NCBI GenBank assembly: GCA_037893245.1
Contig: JBAIAA010000074.1
Location: forward strand, 2,232,001 to 2,296,000
DNA from: Crossaster papposus
Lineage: Eukaryota; Echinodermata; Asteroidea; Velatida; Solasteridae
Direction of reading: 5' to 3'
Length of the DNA stretch: 64,000 nucleotides
The stretch's first letter is position 1, and each line of letters opens with the position of its first letter. Shown here piece by piece: positions 57,714 through 64,000 of the stretch. The position numbers and the translations under genes were made by a program. Under the pieces are notes generated by a model, which saw nothing but the letters and a program-made list of their open reading frames with translations, was not told the origin of the DNA and made no database searches.

Positions 57714-59721
57714 ATGGCCAGTATAGACAAGGACGCCCAGCCGAAGTCGGACACTGACGATAAACCCGAGAGGTTGCTTGCTCAGCTCAAGGAGAGAGCC
57801 GCGGAGATCAGAGGCAACCCCACCGCCCTGCTGGCCGCTACAGACGAGTTCTCATGCCACAAGACTAATGCTCATATGATGCACGTTGGATCTAACAAAG
57901 GTATCTCTCACAACTATGATCAACATGGCCCATGGTATAGGATTGTTGCAAAAGGTGATGATGAGCTTGCTTCAAACAATATTAATTGCCGTTTTCATTG
58001 GGTCATTGACTGGGTACATTTCCATTTTGAACGAGCTTTCCGAGCTACAGCTAGACTGGCTACCTAGGGCCATATAACTCATTTTTCGAATGTTGGATTT
58101 GGCTTGTCGTATAGTCCGACAAGCTGGGGCTAAGCTTCAGTTATATTTGTCTACCTGCCCATCACGCGTATAGTTGTAATGGTGCACACCTAGACAACAT
58201 ACCCGAGAAATTCGGACGCGGCTCTATGAAAAAGAAACAACTTGATTGGTCTTGAACTTCTGTATCATATAGTCGGCAAAGCATCCATAGGAAACATCAC
58301 ACCAACTTGTTTAGTTTTGCGCATTGCGTGGGGGGATGACATCAATTTAAAACACTATAATTATTTGAAGATTTGCATGGCTGCCTCTTTGAAGACTCGA
58401 ACAGAATTGTTGATGTTGCGTCCGCAATTAATTGTGGTATGTTGTTCCAGTCCTTGACTGTTCTTGGAAAGAAGCTGTTGTCAAAGACCTTGGTGCGAGT
58501 ACGGATTTGCAATTGCTTCTTTGTATGACCGCTGGTTATCCTGGTATTTGAAGTGAGGATGTCATCAACCTGAACATCGACCAACTTGTTGATTATCTTG
58601 TACATCATTGTTAACCTGTTGATTTTACGTCGTGTTTCAAGAGAAGGCCAGTCAAGTTCTTTAAGTAGATTTGTTACAGTACCGGGTGTTGTGCTGTAGT
58701 CATTAAGGATGAATCTAGCAGCTTGTCTTTGAACCCGCTCAAGACAATGAATATCGGACTTCAGGTGAGGATCCCAGGCTGTTGATGCGTATTCCAGCAG
58801 TGGTCGGACTAGTGTGGTGTATGCTAATCCAATAATTGTTGGTTCACCTTGTCAGGTGTTTTCGTGCGCAAGGTGGTACAGGAGTTAGCCCCTATGACGT
58901 GCCTGGAGTTGGGCACTTACTTTGGCTACTCGGCGGTGCTGATGGCGAGTGTCCTGCCCGAAGGAAGCAGGTTCATCACTCTCGAGCCTGATGAGACGTC
59001 CGCTGCCTTCGCAAAGGAGTTTATCGAGCTTGCGGGAGCTCAAGTCAGTGATAAGGTATTGCCTCCTAAAAGATCTCTTCCTGTCTGATTCAATTTCTTA
59101 AGTGGGATGGTGTTGGGATCGTAGACTACATAATGACGAGAGAAGTACTTGTTAATAAAATGTGGTGTTTATGTTTCAGCAATACTGTATCGATGCTCGC
59201 ATTTGTATCGTATTTCCGTTCAGTCATTTATCATCATCACTATACTCAACTATTATTTGAATTTTTTTTTTAAAAACACTGATTCACCAAACCCTTCGTG
59301 ACCACAACTTGGCTCTCGTTTATTATTCATGTCTCTGTAGAAGTCCTGCCTTTGTGGAAGTCTCATATATCTGTTGTCTTTGTGGACGTCTTATTTTTGC
59401 ATTGAACAGGTTACCCAAGTTGTCAAGAAATCCGAAGACGTCATCCCAACTTTGCGAGAGGATTTTTCGGTGGACACCTTGGATCTTGTCTTCATCGATC
59501 ACTGGAAGGATTTTTATCTGCGGGACTTGAAACTCCTAGAGACCCACGGTTTGCTGAGGAAGGGAACCGTCATCTTGGCCGATAATATAAGTTTCTCCGG
59601 GACTCGGGAGTACCGCGAGTACGTCGAAAACTCGGAGAAATATCAAACGGAGTTGTTTTACACAAAGTTGGAAAATTCTGACAAGGAAGATGGCGTTGCT
59701 AAATCAATCTACTCGGGCTAA
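57714..59721 (+). CDS. COMT: catechol O-methyltransferase-like protein
   Basis: Three exons, 232 aa: 57714-57900, 58856-59055, 59410-59721 (TAA), GT-AG and in phase. Start chosen at MASIDKDAQP because the in-frame ATG at 57594 adds residues unlike the family. SAM-binding motif LELGTYFGYSA at 79-89. The metal and catalytic residues have the spacing of rat COMT: D159 and K162 (FIDHWKD), D187 and N188 (LADN), E217. It transfers methyl from SAM to a catechol oxygen, needing Mg2+. There is no membrane anchor, so it resembles the soluble form. Intron 1 carries a dead LINE fragment. The gene sits between two copies of the CCDC22 exon 1 region. It could instead be one of the broader COMT-domain methylases, but the catalytic set is complete. 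Confidence 0.93.
58342..58822 (-). pseudogene. LINE reverse transcriptase C-terminal fragment
   Basis: Minus-strand reading: AYTTLVRPLLEYASTAWDPH, IHCLERVQRQAARFILNDYS, LDWPSLETRRKINRLTMMYK, then DNSFFPRTVKDWNNIP. This is the thumb and C-terminal region of a Jockey/CR1-type ORF2. In COMT intron 1, opposite strand, ending about 34 bp before the exon 2 start. Confidence 0.85.
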
Positions 59722-59774
59722 AAAAAAACTACAAAAACCCCACAATTAATGCTTACATTCATTAAACTGCATAC

Positions 59775-59821
59775 GTATAGCATAGCATAGTATAGCATAG
59801 CTAAGCATAGCATAGCACAGC
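59775..59821. repeat. ATAGC microsatellite
   Basis: About nine imperfect ATAGC/ATAGT pentamers just after the COMT 3' end. Confidence 0.75.
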
Positions 59822-59892
59822 TGAATTTTTAAACGATATGACATTTTAAACTATTAAACAGCAAATCTTCCAGAGAGGTCTACACGAACCCT

Positions 59893-60287
59893 TTAAAGGT
59901 AGGATACACTATTTTCAGATATCGAAAATTTGTACTACCGAATTATTAATAAATATCTTACTTATTTGAAAGTAAATAACGATTGCAGGCATCCAGCAAA
60001 AATGGTTGCGCTAGAATGTAAATATCTTGTAATTGTTCCAACAAATATAATTTTATAAACAAAATTCACGATCGCTGGAGGGCGATCGCAAAAACAACAA
60101 GAACAACATAATAATCACTGCCCGGCACCGGTTTAAAACGAACGCTGTTTTTCTTGCTTTTCTCAGCATCCATGATTGTAAAACTTTGGGCAAGTCAATT
60201 AAACGATATTTACTATAAAATACAACCCCTCAAATCCACCCATTCGTGATGATTTAAGCAATTACCAATGGTGTATTATACTTTTAA
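59893..60287. mobile_element. TTAA-type MITE, family 1, copy 7
   Basis: TTAAAGGTAGGATACACTAT ... ACCAATGGTGTATTATACTT, then TTAA. Holds the internal hairpin GCGATCGC-type (60066-60090). Confidence 0.8.
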
Positions 60288-60417
60288 AGCATAACCCTAT
60301 AATGCCCTAACTCTAGCCACATTAGTGGATGACTACCCTAACATAGTCTATTGTGGTGACGTAACCGCTTTGATTGACCTTTGTTACTGCCTTTCGAAAC
60401 AAACATTAACAGTTATT

Positions 60418-60645
60418 TAACCAGTTCGCCCGGGATTATTTTACCATCACCGAGCCAAGGCGCGGGATTTGTTTTACCGAAACTTGGTCTGAGGCGGGTT
60501 CAGGCCAATGGTACCGGGAAGCACCCCCCCCTGCATTTCCGGCCTTGCTTGTGACGTGTTTATGCGTCATCCGTTTTAAATCTGGGGAAAATATTGCGTG
60601 TATTAGTTTATATGTTATACGTCCTCCGGCGCGAACTGGTTAAAA
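60418..60645. mobile_element. TTAACCAGTTCGCC MITE at the left edge of the right duplicate
   Basis: Ends 'ttaaccagttcgcccgggat' and 'tccggcgcgaactggttaa'. Counterpart of 54161-54345. Confidence 0.75.
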
Positions 60646-61135
60646 ACATTTTTCCCTTGATCAAATTCTTATTATCTTACCAGCCGATTTGGCGGAAGGT
60701 GTGGATAATTATGTTACCAACCAAAAATGTTACACCGAAAAACCGTACGTCCGGAAAAGCCTGCTCCTGTTGGTCTAGTCTCCAGACGTAGACACGGGGG
60801 CGGTGCCTGACTGCGGTTTTCCAAATTTCGATATCATTTCCATTTTGGTTATTAAAATTATGCAAATGCAAGTTACTAAGTCTCCCGAGTCCCACTAGTT
60901 TCTAAATTTGTTACCCTGTGGATACCTAAACACAATGGGGACAATGTGAGTCAAAATGTCTCAACTGGGTATATTTATATAGATAAGGGACATATACTTC
61001 ACGCGAAAGCGAATTTCATTGAAGTTTCATTGTGGCTATCCGCGCTTCGCAGTGCAGTTCGCGTGATAAACCGGCGGGGAGGCCGTGTCCGAAACAAGTG
61101 TGTAGAGCTACGTACGCGTATGTGTAGGCGCTAAA
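60646..61135 (-). pseudogene. duplicate of the CCDC22 exon 1 region, start codon lost
   Basis: Bases 60677-60712 repeat the end of CCDC22 exon 1 with its GTAAG donor (CACACCTTCCGCCAAATCGG). The segment with the ATG and the bases upstream (54408-54470 in the parent) is deleted. The upstream sequence then resumes in parallel to 61135. Confidence 0.85.
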
Positions 61136-61161
61136 TATGGTGTACTATTAAGGTCACTAAA

Positions 61162-61846
61162 ACGGCGCGGTGTGTCGTGGCTAGCGGCGCGGTGTGTCGT
61201 GGCTAGCGGCGCGGTGTGTCTTCGCTACTAGCGGCGCGGTGTGTCGTGGCTAGCGGCGCGGTGTGTCGTGGCTAGCGGCGCGGTGTGTCGTGGCTAGCGG
61301 CGCGGTGTGTCGTGGCTAGCGGCGCGATGTGTCGTGGCTAGCGGCGCGATGTGTCTTCGCTAGCGGCGCGGTGTGTCGTGGCTAGCGGCGCGGTGTGTCG
61401 TGGCTAGCGGCGCGGTGTGTCGTGGCTAGCGGCGCGGTGTGTCTTGGCTAGCGGCGTGATGTGTCTTGGCTAGCGGCGCGATGTGTCTTCGCTAGCGGCG
61501 CGATGTGTCTTCGCTAGCGGCGCGGTGTGTCGTGGCTAGCGGCGCGGTGTGTCTTGGCTAGCGGCGCGATGTGTCTTGGCTAGCGGCGCGATGTGTCTTC
61601 GCTAGCGGCGCGATGTGTCTTCGCTAGCGGCGCGGTGTGTCGTGGCTAGCGGCGCGGTGTGTCTTGGCTAGCGGCGTGATGTGTCTTCGCTAGCGGCGCG
61701 GTGTGTCGTGGCTAGCGGCGCGGTGTGTCTTTTCTAGCGGCGTGATGTGTCTTGGCTAGCGGCGTGATGTGTCTTGGCTAGCGGCGCGATGTGTCTTGGC
61801 TAGCGGCGCGATGTGTCTTGGCTAGCGGCGCGTTGTTTAGCGGCGC
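61162..61846. repeat. left 22-bp tandem array
   Basis: Units differ at two spots: CGCGG/CGCGA/CGTGA and TCGTGG/TCTTGG/TCTTCG. A run of about five variants repeats twice (61445-61560 and 61565-61690), showing multi-unit duplication. Confidence 0.92.
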
Positions 61847-62104
61847 GAGTGGATGATGAAGGGGGAACTTTTGGTATCGAGGGGCTTGCCCTTAAAATTG
61901 TGACGTCATGTCGACCTCGAGAATAAATATGTAGTGTTTTAGCCGTAGGAATATTTAAAGTGAGGTAGCCTTTCTTTAATTCAACTATACCCGTACCCCC
62001 CAAAAGCTGTTGTTTAATACATTTCCCTTTGTATGTCTTTCCTCTGCTCTACTGTGTTACCCAGTATGATCCAGTGGTAGGATTCAAAATGTTCGCGCTT
62101 TTGG

Positions 62105-63267
62105 GGGAATAATTACAAGAGGTCGATCGCTCTTTTTGTGTGGACGCGTACGTTGCAGTAAACTTTGAAACCTGCCTACCGAAACATGTTTACTAGATTA
62201 GTATAGCTGTATGTGCAAACACTAGTGATACAAATATGGAAGAGTAGTCAAAATTAGTGCGGTTGTTGAGAAATCAATTATACAAAGAGAAAAACCCACC
62301 AACAAAAATGTATAAATGTATAGCCTAAGCTAGGGCCTAGCCCTATACGTATACCACATTATTGCGTTAATACATTACATTATTATGTATACTTTTTTTT
62401 GTTCTGTGGTGTTTCCACATTTTCTCATGTGATTAATATTGGAACATGCATGTGTATTGAACATGCATGTTCTAATGTCCTTTTCTTCATGAGATAACGG
62501 TGGTAAAATAAAAGAATGAATGAATGAAAACAATTCACACATCATGCCTTCAAGTCCAATGAAGGCTTCAGGAATCCTGTTCATGCTTCTATTGGTTGTC
62601 CTTGAAAACTTAATTATGTAGGGCGTACGTCATGTAGGCCAAGTCTAACATTTCTTTTATATTTAAAATGTTTGTGGTATACTTTGCATCCATCTCTGAA
62701 TTGATGAGCAGGTATTGTCTTAAGAAAATTTCTTAAGAAAATTATAAATTGATGTTTTATTGGTTCACTTCCACCATGGATTTATGCATAAAATTCATGG
62801 CATGTTTGTCATCCATTCCAATGATGCATTGAGAATGTCGATAATGTCGGTTTATTCTGGTGAATCTGTCCAGGTAACGCTAGGTATAAGCCCTGTTCCC
62901 TACAGCTGTTTGGAAATTTCGAACGCTGACTATAATAGTTGACAATCTAGTTCCTCGACCTGGCAGTAGGCCTATCCAATGTCAGGATATGTGGCTCAGT
63001 CTTGAAACTAATTCAACCCATGTGGTTCTTTGTCCCTTCCTTGAAATGATATTTCAATAACATTTGAAACGTAATCGGTATCGTTACCGCAGCCAACAGT
63101 GTGGTTCCCTGACTTGAAAATAATCATCAGGATCTTTGGCTCGTGGAGCAAGACTATCAACCAATAGTCTGGTTGCACTGAACCAGATGGGAACCACATT
63201 GGAACCACATGGTCGACTGCCGTAACAATACCCTCTCTGAAATTCAACAAGGATAAATAAAAGAAAT
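62105..63267. other. unique centre of the foldback element
   Basis: Short open frames only, none resembling a transposase. Contains 'aacatgcatgtgtattgaacatgcatg' type palindromes near 62440-62470. Any enzyme that moves the element must come from elsewhere. Confidence 0.5.
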
Positions 63268-63522
63268 GAAACCTAAAAAAAGCGCGAACATTTTGGATCC
63301 TACCACTGGCTCAGAGGGGTACTGGATAGAGCAGAGAAAAGGCATAAAAAGGGCAATGTATTTAACAAGGGGCATAGTTAAATTAAAGAAAAGTCCCTTC
63401 ACTTTGAATATTCCTACGGCCAAAACACTACATATTTATTCTCGAGTCCGACATGACGTCACAATTTTAAGGGCAAGCCCCTCGATACCAAAAGTTTCCC
63501 CTCCATCATCCACTCGCGCCGC

Positions 63523-63911
63523 TAAACAACGCGCCGCTAGCCAAGACACATTACGCCACTAGCCACGACACACCGCGCCGCTAGCCAAGACACATCACGC
63601 CGCTAGCCACGACACACCGCGCCGCTAGCCAAGACACATCACGCCGCTAGCCAAGACACATCACGCCGCTAGCCACGACACACCGCGCCGCTAGCCACGA
63701 CACATCGCGCCGCTAGCCACGACACACCGCGCCGCTAGCCAAGACACATCACGCCGCTAGCCAAGACACATCACGCCGCTAGCCAAGACACACCGCGCCG
63801 CTAGCCACGACACACCGCGCCGCTAGCCAAGACACATCACGCCGCTAGCCACGACACACCGCGCCGCTAGCCACGACACACCGCGCCGCTAGCCAAGACA
63901 CACCGCGCCGT
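63523..63911. repeat. right 22-bp tandem array (inverted)
   Basis: Inverse of the left array with fewer units and a different order of variants. Confidence 0.92.
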
Positions 63912-64000
63912 TTTAGTGACCTTAATAGTACACCATAGCTAAAGGCAAATGGAATTCGGACGCGGCCGGCTACGGCGTGTATTTACGCCAAAAGTTACCT

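Larger units (their letters stand above)
61136..63937. mobile_element. 2.8-kb foldback element with 22-bp repeat arms
   Basis: Outer ends TATGGTGTACTATTAAGGTC and its exact inverse at 63937. Flanks are GCTAAA (61130-61135) and GCTAAA (63938-63943), a 6-bp target duplication. Inverted arms run 61136-62104 and 63268-63937. Each has a tandem array of a 22-bp unit (GCGCGGTGTGTCGTGGCTAG plus CG): about 31 units on the left, about 18 on the right, so the arms differ in length. The centre (62105-63267) shows no credible gene. The left duplicate (near 54929) lacks it, so it is an insertion. Confidence 0.9.

Noticed and set aside
61162..63911. Regular 22-bp arrays resembling a CRISPR locus, and the open frames through them (63266-63562, 62003-61800)
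   Set aside because: No unique spacers, eukaryotic context, and mirrored arrays within a transposon; the open frames are by-products of the repeat.
61136..63937. Polinton/Maverick identity for the 2.8-kb element
   Set aside because: The 6-bp duplication fits, but the ends do not start AG and no polymerase, integrase or capsid frame is present.

Overview
This is a eukaryotic window. Its genes are split into exons with GT-AG introns, and the introns are packed with retrotransposons, MITEs, SINEs and simple repeats. The gene content (TMEM184, SPART, CCDC22, COMT) and the repeat types (Mag-like Ty3/gypsy, DIRS, PIF/Harbinger, LINE tails with ATT repeats, tRNA-derived SINEs, many MITEs) suggest a marine invertebrate deuterostome, most likely an echinoderm. 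The species cannot be fixed from sequence reading alone.

Layout. (1) 986-11345 (-): TMEM184 paralogue A. Its first intron holds a palindromic TTGGTT/AACCAA element that is split by a young Ty3/gypsy element (5769-10868). (2) 11912-17004: a structurally complete DIRS-type tyrosine-recombinase retrotransposon. (3) 17463-18669 (-): a broken PIF/Harbinger transposase next to a MITE. (4) 20911-25365 (-): TMEM184 paralogue B, in tandem with A and nearly identical in exon structure. (5) 27186-34560 (+): spartin (SPART), six coding exons, 527 aa. (6) 37979-54425 (-): CCDC22, fifteen coding exons, 643 aa, reconstructed with every phase closing. SPART and CCDC22 converge. (7) 57714-59721 (+): a COMT-type methyltransferase, three exons, 232 aa, with all catalytic residues. 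(8) 54161-54975 and 60417-61135: a direct duplication carrying CCDC22 exon 1 and its upstream region, flanking the COMT gene. The right copy is split by a 2.8-kb foldback element built of 22-bp repeats (61136-63937). That element has a 6-bp target duplication, and the left copy serves as its empty site.

Function. SPART (MIT plus senescence domain) and CCDC22 (COMMD/CCDC22/CCDC93, Commander) both act in endosome and lipid-droplet traffic. TMEM184 proteins are seven-pass membrane proteins of the OST-alpha fold. COMT is a cytosolic catechol methylase. There is no operon logic; these are independent genes.

The most unusual material is in the repeats: two foldback elements with the same terminal TATGGTG, several TTAA-targeting MITE families that share target sites, a diverse TGTGACC-ended MITE set inserted into each other's ends, a 129-bp near-perfect palindrome, and a DIRS element whose gag, pol and recombinase lie in one frame broken only by three stop codons. 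Coding exon ends were placed by hand from splice consensus, phase and remembered family similarity; no alignment was run.
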